A stretch of 53,822 nt of DNA from positions 1 through 53,822 of IMG/VR virus record IMGVR_UViG_3300007522_000026; one strand, 5' to 3'. The translations under genes and the position numbers were made by a program. The notes below the pieces were generated by a model. It was given only the letters and a program-made list of their open reading frames with translations. It did not search any database and was not told where the DNA came from. The stretch comes from a virus. Each line of letters begins with the position of its first letter. Within the stretch, counting starts at the first letter, position 1. Below, piece after piece: positions 44,001 to 52,936 of this stretch.

Positions 44001-47000
44001 AGTTCGACAGGGTTACCCTTAAAACTTTCTAATATTTTTTTAGTAGCCTCTTGTTCTATTTTAGCAATTTCTTTGGCTTCTTCGGCAAGAGAGTCAGCTT
44101 TTTTGGATAGACCATACCATACTGAAGCAAAAATAGCTGCTACCGCAACACCAGCACCGATACCGACACTACCGCCGCCAATCAGACGCAAGAACCCCGA
44201 ACCCACAGCAGCCCCCCTGCTCGCTGCCGTCGGAGCAGCTAATGTTGCAGTTGCAGCCCCCTTAACTTGAGCTGCACCAGAAAGATTTAGTGCTTCAGTA
44301 TAAGCTACTTCCGCAGCAATCTTAGCCTCTGTTGAAGCCACAACACGCGCATTTGCTTGTATTACTAAAGTATCATTTGCCGCACCAGACGCTTCAGCTA
44401 CCTGCGCTGCTTGTAAAGCTGCAAGATGTTCTACTTCAGCTAAAGCTAATGCTTGTTTAGCAGCTAAAACTGGAGCTGAAGCCGCTGCCCCAGTCACACG
44501 AGTAGCGGTAAGTTGACCCTCTGCAAGAGTTAGGTTTTGTGTAGCTAAACGGTGTGCTTCTTTAGCAGCAGTTGCTTCAACCTCAATCGCAGCCAACGCC
44601 TGACCCGTAATACCCAGCTCAAACGTGGCAGCCATCAAGGCTTGATTCGCAAGAGTTAATCTTTCAGTGGCCGCAGCTTCTGCATTTTTTGCGGCTGTTA
44701 ATCCTGCGCTTGCTCCACCACCCGCAAGACCCCTACCAGCACCACCCGTAAGACCTCTTATAGAAGTCAAAGAACCAGGCAAAAACTTTTTACCCAAACC
44801 ACCAATACCTTTAACTATAAGAGCAAAAGTCAACATAATTCCAGGAAAACCCTGCAATACTTTATTAATACTACCCACTATTTTTAGCGCACCACTCAAA
44901 GAAAAAACCAACCCTTTTGCAGCACCAATCGCAGCCTGCAAACCCGCAGTAAGACCAGAATCAAGAAATTCCATAGCCAAAACATGCATCTGCTGAACCA
45001 AAGCTTTAACTGAAATTGTAAGTGAACTTAGTATCTTCTGATATCTTGTCTCTAGAGAACCAGAAGAGTCTTCAGCCGCTTGAGTAAGCCTTTCCAAAAC
45101 CTCATTATTTGCCAAAGCAGGAATAAGGGCCTGAGCTTCACGCTTACCACCCAAAAGACTAACAACAAATTGTTTAGATTTAGCATTAAGATTTTCGTAC
45201 TCTTTAGCAATAGTAGTTAAAGTTCCCTGTATATCAGAATTATTAACAGCATTAATAAACTCAGGTGTTCTCAAAGCATCAGAAGCAACCGCTAACTCTA
45301 ATAGCTTATCTTTATTCTCTGAAATAGCAGGAATAATTCTACCAAAGTTTTCCGCCAAAGCAGCACCACTCTTACCAGAACGCTGCTGAGCCGTAGCGGC
45401 CAAAGCAGAGAACTCCTCCAAACTAAATCCGGCCTCTTTAGCAACAGGCGCAATATCGCCAATGAAAGCAATAGTCTCACGACCCAACACGCCAGAAGAT
45501 CTTTCCAAAGCAACCGCAACGTTACCAATATCTTCAAATGTTCTACCAAAAGAAAGACTAGCAGCGGTAAGGCCATCAGTAATTTCCTTAGGAGCTAACT
45601 CTGTAGCAATAGCAATTTTGGTAGCAGACTCAACCTGGCTTTTAACAAGCTCCAATCCGCTCTTATTACCAATAGTTTCAGAAGCAAAAGCACCAATAAG
45701 TTGCTGAGTTAGACTAGCAACAATATCCAACTGTAAACCAGTCTCTTTGGAAATGTTTATAATTTCACTTTTAATCTCAGCAAAAGCGGTTTTAGAATCA
45801 GAACCATACTTTGACCAATTAGTAGCATCAACTTGTTCTTGAATCTTATTTAACTCAACCTTAAACTGCTCAGCCTCCACAACAGACTTACTGATCCCAG
45901 AAGCAGCACCGAATAGAGCCATAGAAGGTATAGCATACTTAAGTGAAGTCAAAGCACCAGAACCAAAGAATTTAGAAGCACTCTGATCTTTTTGAGAATT
46001 CAAGCCAAATTTACTAGTAAATCTACCAAACACACCAAGTGGTTTCGTATTGGTATTGGAATCTTCTGCCTTTGCTTGCTTTCTAGAAGCTTTCCTTACA
46101 TCAGAAGCCTCCTGCTTCAGTCGCTGCTCTTGCTGTCCGCGCGGACTCTGAGCATATGATACTTCATCACGAGCTTTTTCCAAAGAAGTCTTAGGCGGGA
46201 TCTTTTCTGCTTTAGCTGCTGCTTTATCTGCTGCTTTATTTGCTCTATCTTGTTCTTGCTCTATTTTTTGTTGACTTGAAATTCTACCTTTTGCATTATT
46301 GATTTGATCATCAAGTACTTGTGCTCCCTTTTTCTTACCAAGTATTATAGCATTTAATTTTCCTTCTTCTAATGTCTTAACCAATGATTCGTTTTTAGCA
46401 ATTATCTCTTTTTCACTAATACCTTCTAATTTGTCAGTTGCTCTTTTGGCTCTTGCGTTAGCATTACGGTAATTCTTATTTACGCTTTCAATATTAGCAT
46501 CTTTAGGAACAGTCCCAGCCAGCTTTGCTTTTTCAAGTCTACTAAGTTGCCCTGTTGCAAAATCAGTCTTTGCTCTTTGTTTTACAGCAGCTTGTCCTTC
46601 TGGAGATTTAGCAATCGCATCTCTGCTTTGAGCTGCGTTCAAATCTCTAGCTGGCGCTTCCGCAACTCTTGCTGCCGCAGTTTGCCTAGACTTTAAAGCT
46701 CTAATTTGATCACCAGCAGCAGCTTCCAGCCTTTTATCACCCAATATTTTTGCATTTGCTTTAATAATTTCATACTCTTGCAATAACTGTTTTTCTGCAG
46801 CTACCAACTGCTCCCCACTAAGAGTAGCTAATCCTTGTTCTAATTGTTGCGCCTTATCTTGCGCTGCAACAATATTTGGTCCAACAGATTGAATTGGAAT
46901 ACCAGCGGCAACAGCTCTTTGTTCTTGACTTCCTTGTTTTTTAATATCCTGAGTGCCTACAAATCTCGCATCTCTAACAACTCCAAGAGCAAGATTTGCC

Positions 47001-47773
47001 GCATATCGTTCTTTTAGACTTTTTATTTCTACATCTAATTTTTGTATTTCCTCACTAGTAGCTAAAGTTTGTTCTACTTCTAAAAGAGATTTTCTTCTAA
47101 GTATAAGTTCTTTTTCAAGAACTCTTTCTGTTTCTTGAATCTTTTTAATACCACCGCCAGCGCTAATAGCGCCAGTAGCGCCCGAACTAGCCAATGGTGG
47201 TTCAGGCGCAGGCTTAGGTCTATTACTTATTAATATATCATCCCTAGTTCCAGTAGATCTAAGTATAGGTGCTGCTTTTTTTTGAAATAAAGCAGGAATT
47301 TTACTTGGCTCCACACCTTCAGTAGAAACGCTACGCAAGGTTTGTGCAAACGTATCATCATAAAGTTTTTGTTCACGTGGACTAAGATTACCGACTCTAC
47401 CAATTCTTTTAGCAACTGCAGTCTTTGATCCAGTTTTTAAAGCATCCAAATCAGATTTTAATACTTTACCTTCTTTACTGGTAGAAACTCTATCAGTTGT
47501 TCTACCAGAAGCTAGCTGTCTATTTAATTTAATTCCTTTTTCAGTTAAAGCATTTAATGTTGCTTGTTTTTCAATCTCAGCATCTTTTGCACTTTTTGTT
47601 AATGATGTTTTTTCTTTTGTATCAAGTAATTTCTTTTGAGCAGTTGCTGGCAAAGAAACTTGTTTTTTGCTAGCCTTAGGAACGTTAAATTTATTAGTTA
47701 ATTTTTCAATCTCTAAAAGCTTTTGTTTGATATCAGATATATCAAGACCAACTTTTATAATTGGATTAGCCAT
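41084..47773 (-). CDS. tail tape measure protein
   Basis: A 2229-residue protein, the longest in the window. Its first 600 residues are Lys/Glu/Ala/Gln-rich coiled coil. A TP901-type tape measure core follows (ELAPKEITDGLTAASLSFGR ... IGDIAPVAKEAGFSLEEFSA), then hydrophobic segments (FPGIMLTFALIVKGIGGLG; GIGAGVAVAAIFASVWYG) and another long Ala/Gln-rich coil. At about 1.5 Å per residue the tail would be some 330 nm if no part is cleaved. RBS AGGGGG four bases before ATG. Confidence 0.93.
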   Translation of the reverse strand: MANPIIKVGLDISDIKQKLLEIEKLTNKFNVPKASKKQVSLPATAQKKLLDTKEKTSLTKSAKDAEIEKQATLNALTEKGIKLNRQLASGRTTDRVSTSKEGKVLKSDLDALKTGSKTAVAKRIGRVGNLSPREQKLYDDTFAQTLRSVSTEGVEPSKIPALFQKKAAPILRSTGTRDDILISNRPKPAPEPPLASSGATGAISAGGGIKKIQETERVLEKELILRRKSLLEVEQTLATSEEIQKLDVEIKSLKERYAANLALGVVRDARFVGTQDIKKQGSQEQRAVAAGIPIQSVGPNIVAAQDKAQQLEQGLATLSGEQLVAAEKQLLQEYEIIKANAKILGDKRLEAAAGDQIRALKSRQTAAARVAEAPARDLNAAQSRDAIAKSPEGQAAVKQRAKTDFATGQLSRLEKAKLAGTVPKDANIESVNKNYRNANARAKRATDKLEGISEKEIIAKNESLVKTLEEGKLNAIILGKKKGAQVLDDQINNAKGRISSQQKIEQEQDRANKAADKAAAKAEKIPPKTSLEKARDEVSYAQSPRGQQEQRLKQEASDVRKASRKQAKAEDSNTNTKPLGVFGRFTSKFGLNSQKDQSASKFFGSGALTSLKYAIPSMALFGAASGISKSVVEAEQFKVELNKIQEQVDATNWSKYGSDSKTAFAEIKSEIINISKETGLQLDIVASLTQQLIGAFASETIGNKSGLELVKSQVESATKIAIATELAPKEITDGLTAASLSFGRTFEDIGNVAVALERSSGVLGRETIAFIGDIAPVAKEAGFSLEEFSALAATAQQRSGKSGAALAENFGRIIPAISENKDKLLELAVASDALRTPEFINAVNNSDIQGTLTTIAKEYENLNAKSKQFVVSLLGGKREAQALIPALANNEVLERLTQAAEDSSGSLETRYQKILSSLTISVKALVQQMHVLAMEFLDSGLTAGLQAAIGAAKGLVFSLSGALKIVGSINKVLQGFPGIMLTFALIVKGIGGLGKKFLPGSLTSIRGLTGGAGRGLAGGGASAGLTAAKNAEAAATERLTLANQALMAATFELGITGQALAAIEVEATAAKEAHRLATQNLTLAEGQLTATRVTGAAASAPVLAAKQALALAEVEHLAALQAAQVAEASGAANDTLVIQANARVVASTEAKIAAEVAYTEALNLSGAAQVKGAATATLAAPTAASRGAAVGSGFLRLIGGGSVGIGAGVAVAAIFASVWYGLSKKADSLAEEAKEIAKIEQEATKKILESFKGNPVELAAAKETRIDVLKELKRKAKSKEGIVSQLVSGAKGIFGDAPSSEAQLIQDQINELSVSPQKALAIKLLKSGNLAYNINTFKPELGKPTGDFEFKIKELIAVSGNRNNDGVKDFEKSGDTKILNRNTISTSFDKEEKAYLKKLADFLGLNDPSELTGQIVKLALQDRQDFIQQVTSIADTGLLIGKDGKKGDRVDDKGTIQLANNIIKNFESRQAGGASQGDINQLIEVEYQKIFGKAASVKADATLTELKSLLDSGGISRNQFIKGYLIQIENFKDVVKKGGSVDDKFLATLREAQKTVSEEVSKTVSSQISIAKRSQSFSGNNDIKRQQQILKSIVSGLGTDNISADLAGELALEYVDIQKSIMDTRIKNAYTAQQAVDIANSRIDIPVSAQLGLLKSSLQQLTGSYEAFNLAFLAISGETADMFLESILNQIDSGQITVKQGRDQLIEKMNVLAIEKARLSTLAPAGTDPADLAPSLNPVDFIAAPDIPTPGNLKDPKNGLERMINGVLYRYNAKSRKWEIISKQSMQTGRTSGMFSTPGKVVDYESKQAITSKDAAALGLPDPRPTNRRSAKPAKTVTAGPAPSASVRTPAEEAALANITLVIETIFQALGLDTFAKDAKDAANAATIAADEATKKEAIKNLQAERQAQFGLFAAMQTFNGDIVASAETNVIAAQEAVANATNVSELAAAQSSLISAQKALEDANNIQREAQFALFSAIIAKNDPIAQANISLVLAKQQATEARGIAAQADAARRVIEIQKELTDAMNAARISQFDLRQAELTAMGDEVGAAQVAAQSTRQQLADTIAAGAGVAAINQARAATISADKAARDAVFSDKMDDYKFLLDMGQITKSQYANYLEGLKTTLIPGTKQFKDLELTIKQLKNDIGSDLQQNLPTSLALPTLYEVRRLDQVSQTRDAAGRAGIGYQDNRTQDIKIYVNNGMGESEVVEVLSQALGTGRSGSGPRRY

Positions 47774-47825
47774 TAAACCCCCTAATGTAAGCTCCTAAAT
47801 ACAAACTCCTAATAAACATATCGTC

Positions 47826-48158
47826 CTAATCGCCAGCAAAGCTTTCAAACAATTCATTTTCTTCAAAAACCGCACCAGGTTCATCCGAAGAAACACCATA
47901 CTTATCATCACGAACCTTACTAACATTCTTAAACCATTTTGTTAACTCCCAATCAAGATGCCACATCCACTGAGGCGGCATCTCATCAGAAGCAAGATTT
48001 TCACGCCAAGAACAAATAGAAATAGCATGATTAATAGCTACGGCAAGATCAGCAGGAGCAGTTTCAATATTAGTACCAGCAGGCCATATTGAATTACCAT
48101 CACCAAGGGCTTTAGCAGTTTCAATAGCATTCAAAAAATGAATGCCACCTGCTAGTCT
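47826..48158 (-). CDS. tail assembly chaperone, frameshifted T part
   Basis: The -1 frame entered at the slippery site near 48158. It adds 110 residues (RLAGGIHFLNAIETAKALG ...) to the upstream chaperone. The only start of its own is a TTG at 48134 without a ribosome site, so it is probably made only as the 379-residue fusion. Trp-rich helical segment WMWHLDWELTKWF. Position before the tape measure fits the T part of G/GT. Confidence 0.78.
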   Translation of the reverse strand, partial: RLAGGIHFLNAIETAKALGDGNSIWPAGTNIETAPADLAVAINHAISICSWRENLASDEMPPQWMWHLDWELTKWFKNVSKVRDDKYGVSSDEPGAVFEENELFESFAGD

Positions 48159-48964
48159 TTTCCCTCAATTGAGCTAACTGAAACTGTGAGGAAAGTCTCT
48201 TTAAGGTCATCTAAAATATTATTATCAAGATGATAAAGATCATCACGGCTATCAAAATATCTTTCAGAATGATCACTTGGATCTTTCATAGAAAAATATA
48301 CTTGCCAGTCACGAAATTCATTAACAAAAGCCATATTGCTTTCTGATTCAATCAGCTTCTTGAGAACTTTATTTAAAATTTCTTCATCAGGATCATCATG
48401 AAATGACTCAATAAGATTAACCTTTTCAGCTTCTATCTCTTTATCTACCTGATCCATAAACTTCTTCAAAGCTTCAAAAACACGTTTTGCTTCAGGGTCT
48501 TCAGAATCCTCAATAAACTTATCATATAAAGAACTTTCCCAAGCGGATTCTAAAGAATTTAAATAATCATCATTTGACCATTCTTTTTCATCAGATAATC
48601 TTTCCCTTGCAGAAGTTCTAAACTCATCAAGTTCTGATTCAATCAGAAAAAGAATATAATCATTACGTTCAATAATTCCATAGTCTACAAGTTTAAATCT
48701 ATACTCATCCCAATCCGCATGATCCATAGGCCGTCTAGCAATGGCCTGCAGCGCTCCCCTAGAACGAGAAGCCTTGTTAGCGCATTCCCTTTCTTCTAAC
48801 TGAGAGAGCTTAGAAACCCAAATTGGAATATCAACCATTTCAATAGTATTGTCTTCAAGTTGCACCGGACCTCTAAACGAATGCAATGAACCAATTTGAT
48901 AAAGATCCCTCAGTTGCCTTTTCTTTGGAACAACAATTTCATTAGCTACTTCAATATCTGTCAT
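48152..48964 (-). CDS. tail assembly chaperone (G-type)
   Basis: A 270-residue acidic, helical protein between the major tail protein and tape measure, the place of gpG-type chaperones. Its sequence ends IEGKD with the codons GAG-GGA-AAA-GAC-TAG, which form the slippery site. It has its own promoter at 49.0 kb and an AAGGAG site six bases before ATG. Confidence 0.75.
   Translation of the reverse strand: MTDIEVANEIVVPKKRQLRDLYQIGSLHSFRGPVQLEDNTIEMVDIPIWVSKLSQLEERECANKASRSRGALQAIARRPMDHADWDEYRFKLVDYGIIERNDYILFLIESELDEFRTSARERLSDEKEWSNDDYLNSLESAWESSLYDKFIEDSEDPEAKRVFEALKKFMDQVDKEIEAEKVNLIESFHDDPDEEILNKVLKKLIESESNMAFVNEFRDWQVYFSMKDPSDHSERYFDSRDDLYHLDNNILDDLKETFLTVSVSSIEGKD
48158..48164 (-). promoter_or_regulatory. 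programmed -1 ribosomal frameshift site
   Basis: GGGAAAA heptamer read as G-GGA-AAA in the zero frame, two codons before the stop of the chaperone gene. A -1 slip continues into 110 open codons. This is the standard layout for phage tail chaperones. Confidence 0.82.
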
Positions 48965-48994
48965 ATTACTCCTTCATCTAAAGAACTATATCCT

Positions 48995-49023
48995 ATTATA
49001 ACACAGATTTGTCTAACCTACAA
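48995..49023 (-). promoter_or_regulatory. promoter for chaperone/tape measure genes
   Basis: Minus strand TTGTAG (49023-49018), 17 bases, TATAAT (49000-48995) with a TG-extended -10 box. It lies directly after the terminator of the major tail protein gene, so it restarts transcription for the chaperones and tape measure. Confidence 0.68.
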
Positions 49024-49033
49024 ATCCAAACAC

Positions 49034-49069
49034 ATGTGGGGTCCTAGAATAAATCCCAGGACCCCACAT
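49034..49069. terminator. strong hairpin after the major tail protein gene
   Basis: A 12-bp perfect stem (ATGTGGGGTCCT/AGGACCCCACAT) with a 12-base loop, 27 bases after the stop of the major tail protein gene. On the minus strand it is followed by GTGTTTGGATTTG, a weak U-rich tail. It would let the tail tube protein be made in larger amounts than the genes after it. Confidence 0.75.
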
Positions 49070-49095
49070 ATATTCAATACTTTAAATAACTAGAT

Positions 49096-50349
49096 TCAGA
49101 CTCTAGAGCCATTATAAACATAGAGAACACCACTATCTGAAGTAAATTTAGCAGAAGTTTCAAGCTTAGTCTGAACCTGACCACTATAACCTGGCACCAT
49201 GAAACGTGCGTCAGGGACATAGAAGGTCTTAAGACGGGTACCAGTATCAGGATGACTGATTCTGACCTCCATAGGAACAGGAACAGTAATATTTGGACCG
49301 ATTACCTCACTACTATCAACACCAGTAAACTGTGCAATCTTAGCAAACAGATCAGCAGGGTCAAAAGGCTTAAGTCCAACGGAACCAGAAACCTCAGGAA
49401 CATCATAATCGTATGCTACTGAACGCTCGTTACCAAGCTCCATGTCCTTTTCAAGAGAAGCAGTCCAACCGATATCAACTGACTGAACAGAAGTAAGGCG
49501 TGAGAATACTGGAGTTGCAGAAACTGAACCAATGTAAATATCAATATCCTTGGAACGAATAGCAGCAGGCTTAACACTATTGCTAACATGAACAGGCTGA
49601 CCACTAGGGTTATTGCCGGTCTGACTGTACGAAGTGGTAGTAGCAGAACCATATGTCACATGAACCGTGTCATAGGTTGCGGACTCATCAGCCGCAAGGG
49701 TGAAGGTTGTGGTGGTATTAACATAACCAGAATCGCCAGAGCTATCAAAGAATAGACGCTTATATGCTCCAGTAACAGAATCCTTCAAGCAGACGCTAAG
49801 AACATAAACCATGTCACCTGACTGATCATAAAGCGTAGCAGTATTAGTAATCGTATAGGGGCCCACACCAGTGTTATTAAACTCTTGAACGTAAGGCTGA
49901 CCGGGCGTATAGAAGATTGAGTCACCAGCGAAAGAAAAAGTCTGACTAGCGTTAGATCCAACACCAAACTTATATGATGCGCTTGACATCGTGAGATAAG
50001 GAATAACTACACCCTTGACAATATTAAACTGTCCACGGCGTGACTTCCAAGGTGAAATAATATCAATCGGAACTGCGTTAGCAAAGTCAATAACATTAGT
50101 ACCAACTGTGCTAGAGAACGAGGTAGGATTTTTACCAATTACAACTGCCTCAAATTCACAGCTCGTATCAAATGATTCAAGATCGAAAGTGATCTCAGGG
50201 ATATCACGGATAGTAGCCACAGACTGGTAGTTACCAAGTTCGTAGATTTTTTCTTCTGGCATATTTAGGTCGCCGGGACCAGCAGACTGAATTCTATCCA
50301 GCACATACTTTCCTGCCTGTGTGACGATTTGACCGCCTCTAATGCTCAT
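49096..50349 (-). CDS. major tail protein
   Basis: A 417-residue beta-rich protein located before the chaperone pair and flanked by its own terminator, as expected for the tail tube subunit. N-terminal half: IPEITFDLESFDTSCEFEAV (tube-fold strands). C-terminal part: SVQSVDIGWTASLEKDMELGN and SGQVQTKLETSAKFT. ATG at 50349 is chosen because GAGGAGG lies eight bases upstream; the longer frame starts inside that site. Confidence 0.82.
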   Translation of the reverse strand: MSIRGGQIVTQAGKYVLDRIQSAGPGDLNMPEEKIYELGNYQSVATIRDIPEITFDLESFDTSCEFEAVVIGKNPTSFSSTVGTNVIDFANAVPIDIISPWKSRRGQFNIVKGVVIPYLTMSSASYKFGVGSNASQTFSFAGDSIFYTPGQPYVQEFNNTGVGPYTITNTATLYDQSGDMVYVLSVCLKDSVTGAYKRLFFDSSGDSGYVNTTTTFTLAADESATYDTVHVTYGSATTTSYSQTGNNPSGQPVHVSNSVKPAAIRSKDIDIYIGSVSATPVFSRLTSVQSVDIGWTASLEKDMELGNERSVAYDYDVPEVSGSVGLKPFDPADLFAKIAQFTGVDSSEVIGPNITVPVPMEVRISHPDTGTRLKTFYVPDARFMVPGYSGQVQTKLETSAKFTSDSGVLYVYNGSRV

Positions 50350-50364
50350 TATAAGGACCTCCTC

Positions 50365-50465
50365 TACCACGGAAATGTGGTAATGTTAAGTTTATTCGGA
50401 TAAGCTAATATAACCTTTTTCCGTGATATCTATAGTTTAATATATACATTAAAGAACAAGTTCTT
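50365..50465 (-). promoter_or_regulatory. leader of the major tail protein gene: hairpin and dyad
   Basis: The gap 50350-50504 holds a 6-bp hairpin (TACCAC/GTGGTA, 50365-50382) just before the ribosome site and a 6-2-6 dyad AAGAAC-AA-GTTCTT (50452-50465). The dyad has the same geometry as the one at 30.4 kb but other bases. No convincing -35/-10 pair; TATATT near 50410 is a weak candidate. Confidence 0.4.
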
Positions 50466-50504
50466 CCTAATACATATTATCGGATATAATCATGAAATAT
50501 TTAA

Positions 50505-51392
50505 TTATATACTTTTTATAGCTTTATTTTCCATCGAACTAATCAATTTAGCTAATTGTTTAGGATAGTTTATATTAATATAAGCTGATCCTGCATCAAG
50601 ATATCTTTTCCCCTGTATACCAAACTTTGAACGACGACTTCTGAAGAATGGAGCTTTTGTGCCTTTTTGACTTTTTATAATCATACTACTACCAACATAC
50701 AAATAGCCTACGCCAGAACCCCTAGAAGGTACTAATGTCTTTCCAGGTGTTGATCCTGCTCGCGTACTAGACCAAATACCCAATCCACTGCCTGGAACAC
50801 TAAAGGCTTTAGAAGGCTTAAAACCTATTAATTCTGCACCAGGAAACTGAGTGCCTCCGCCAAGTACTGAAGGAAACTTCATGTTTGGAGTCTTAGGTTT
50901 TTCTGAACCACCTGGAGCGGCACCAAAGTTAAGCCTATACCATTGCGGTGCATGGGAATCTAAAACAATTTTATCAGCAAAGAGTATATATTTATTATCA
51001 AAAGTAACAAATTTAGGATCATTAAAAGCTCTTTCCATAGCACCATCAGAATATCTTTTAAGTGTACCAGTATCATTCCAACGATATGATGGAGTAGAAC
51101 CAATTCCAGAAGCTGCATAAGCTTGGATTACTGCACTTCTAGCACCTTCAGCAATATCTTTATTCATCTCCTTAAATGAAGACCCATTAATGTCTTTGCC
51201 AAATAATCTAGCATATTTTCTAAGAATCTTTGCAACTTCACTATTAGCAGTTTTAGCTAAATCTCTAGTTATTTGTCCACCGTCAATAACTGATCCAACT
51301 ATATATTCACTTCCTCCAGCAGCAATACGATTTTCCAGTGCTTGAGAAATAAACTGGCCGGTAAGCGTATCTCGTCTAATAATCTGAGCCAT
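50505..51392 (-). CDS. probable head-tail or tail completion protein
   Basis: A 295-residue basic protein with no secure family. The C-terminal part is Gly/Ser/Lys/Arg-rich (APFFRSRRSKFGIQGKRYLD). Between head genes (expected beyond the window) and the major tail protein, this position often holds a completion protein. AGGGGGT site before ATG. Confidence 0.5.
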   Translation of the reverse strand: MAQIIRRDTLTGQFISQALENRIAAGGSEYIVGSVIDGGQITRDLAKTANSEVAKILRKYARLFGKDINGSSFKEMNKDIAEGARSAVIQAYAASGIGSTPSYRWNDTGTLKRYSDGAMERAFNDPKFVTFDNKYILFADKIVLDSHAPQWYRLNFGAAPGGSEKPKTPNMKFPSVLGGGTQFPGAELIGFKPSKAFSVPGSGLGIWSSTRAGSTPGKTLVPSRGSGVGYLYVGSSMIIKSQKGTKAPFFRSRRSKFGIQGKRYLDAGSAYININYPKQLAKLISSMENKAIKSI

Positions 51393-51393
51393 A

Positions 51394-51630
51394 TTAACCC
51401 CCGTTCATTATCTCGTCTAACTTATCCAAAAAGTCATCGTTAATAACAATATTGTCACCAATAAGATCAAAAGCCAAATCACATAAATCATTAATATTAT
51501 CTAAAATAACTTTTCTAAGCTCAAAAGAAACATCTTGAGGTAAATATGTATCACATTGTTTTTCTTTATGTGAAAGTATTGTTGCTATAGCCCTATCTCT
51601 CCTTCTGCCAAAAAAATCCCTATCATTCAT
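51394..51630 (-). CDS. small hypothetical protein
   Basis: A 78-residue acidic, helical protein after a basic start (MNDRDFFGRRRDRAI). It ends one base before the next gene. Its ribosome site is AAGGAT. Likely part of the head-tail joining set by position only. Confidence 0.55.
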   Translation of the reverse strand: MNDRDFFGRRRDRAIATILSHKEKQCDTYLPQDVSFELRKVILDNINDLCDLAFDLIGDNIVINDDFLDKLDEIMNGG

Positions 51631-51639
51631 AATTATCCT

Positions 51640-52503
51640 TTATCTTGTAAGCCAAAACCATGTTACTGGGCCAATGATACCATCTACCTTCATCTGCGAA
51701 TCGTTAAGTTTAAAAAACCTCTTAACATTACGTTGGAAGATGCGGGTTGCGGCCACAGATGCGGGACCGAAGTTTCCATCAACAGCAAGATCAGGTCCGT
51801 CAAGTTTATTATTCAATAATGCTTGCGCCCATTTTGCTGCATCACCCTTCGATCCTTCTTTAACAATTTGAGCCGATGCTGCCTTAATGCCTGCTGCAAT
51901 AGCTGAAAGATCAACAGAATCAGGTTGTGCTGGTTGTGGAATAATCGGAGCTACTTGACCTTCATGCCATTGGCGGCAAAACTCTGCTGTAAGAATTCTC
52001 ATGTCTGCACCAGAAACTGTGTGCATATCAATTTTGCGTGATGTATATTCTTTATGCATACAGCATTCAGGTACTCTACTAGCGTCATAACCGATAAGTG
52101 CTGCTGTTGCTTTAGCAATTACAAACAGCTGATCTAATCGCCACGGTTCGGTGGAATTGTAACCAGTGTTCTCTATTTCAATGCCATACATTGTACTATT
52201 ACCACGATTTGTAACCCCACGCCATGCTCCTGTACCAGCATGATTTGCTTTACCAGAAGCGATCACAATACAAATATTTGAACGTGTCATAAGAACATTA
52301 CATAATGGTCCAGCAAGATCAATACGACCGTCAGTTACAGTACCAAGAGAAGGCGCATCCCTGCCAAGACCTGAAGCAGTATGATGCCACATAACACCAT
52401 TAGGTGTAAAGCCATCTGATTTACCACGAGTCTGCCATCCTGGTTGCTCTTTAACAACAAGACCAGCTTCTCTTAATCTATCTGCAATTCCTAAGTCTCT
52501 CAT
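51640..52503 (-). CDS. N-acetylmuramoyl-L-alanine amidase (endolysin)
   Basis: A 287-residue lysin. The N-terminal amidase_2 domain has MWHHTASG (zinc-binding His near residue 41), NHAGTGAWRG, YGIEIENTGY (conserved Glu) and CMHKEYTSRKIDMH (second His and Asp). A Pro/Gln linker leads to a PG_binding_1-type domain (GDAAKWAQALLNNKLDG ... VDGIIGPVTWFWL). It cuts the amide bond between MurNAc and the stem peptide. GGGAG lies seven bases before ATG. Confidence 0.92.
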   Translation of the reverse strand: MRDLGIADRLREAGLVVKEQPGWQTRGKSDGFTPNGVMWHHTASGLGRDAPSLGTVTDGRIDLAGPLCNVLMTRSNICIVIASGKANHAGTGAWRGVTNRGNSTMYGIEIENTGYNSTEPWRLDQLFVIAKATAALIGYDASRVPECCMHKEYTSRKIDMHTVSGADMRILTAEFCRQWHEGQVAPIIPQPAQPDSVDLSAIAAGIKAASAQIVKEGSKGDAAKWAQALLNNKLDGPDLAVDGNFGPASVAATRIFQRNVKRFFKLNDSQMKVDGIIGPVTWFWLTR

Positions 52504-52505
52504 GA

Positions 52506-52592
52506 TTATTCTCCCTGTAATTGTTCAAGAGCAGCATCTAAGCCCCCTGTTATAGTTAATTTTAATTGATCAATTGTTAAAGCTTAATTCAT
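52506..52592 (-). pseudogene. small gene remnant upstream of the endolysin
   Basis: From ATG at 52592 the frame reads M-N-stop, then ALTIDQLKLTITGGLDAALE to a stop at 52508-52506, 2 bases before the endolysin gene. The later part reads like real coding sequence but has no usable start. Either a premature TAA at codon 3 or chance. Confidence 0.3.
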
Positions 52593-52654
52593 TCTAGAGC
52601 TATCATCATTACGTTCCATATTATTTCATCGAACTGGAGAAATTCGTTTGGCAT

Positions 52655-52936
52655 CTAGCCGACAGACCAGGCTTGCGCCTCAGCCACAAGATGCGCTTCT
52701 TCCTGATGTACGGCGTTCGCAGCGTCGGCAAGGGTAAGCACACCTTCAACAGCTAAAAGTGTGGCGAGCGCGCCGGTCGTGTCGAGCGGGGGGTAAGCAA
52801 AAACGGGGAGCGTGATTGGTTCCGCAGCGATCTCAACACCCTGAGAGTCATAGGTGACGCGCATCCCTGTGCCGTCGAGGTTGTCTACAACCCGCTCGCG
52901 GAGAACACCATCCGTGTAAGTTTGCTGGTTCATCAT
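52655..52936 (-). CDS. small protein coupled to the collagen-like fibre
   Basis: A 93-residue protein in GC-rich DNA that overlaps the fibre stop as ATGA. Sequence [19 protein letters not shown] and the Ala/Leu-rich C terminus suggest a short beta hairpin plus helix. Such coupled small genes often encode fibre chaperones or tail accessory proteins. Between its end and 52506 there is only a 21-codon frame. Confidence 0.55.
   Translation of the reverse strand: MMNQQTYTDGVLRERVVDNLDGTGMRVTYDSQGVEIAAEPITLPVFAYPPLDTTGALATLLAVEGVLTLADAANAVHQEEAHLVAEAQAWSVG

Noticed and set aside
44073-44996. Ala/Pro-rich plus-strand frames within the tape measure gene
   Set aside because: Antisense of Ala/Gly-rich tape measure codons; no ribosome sites and opposite to all neighbouring genes.
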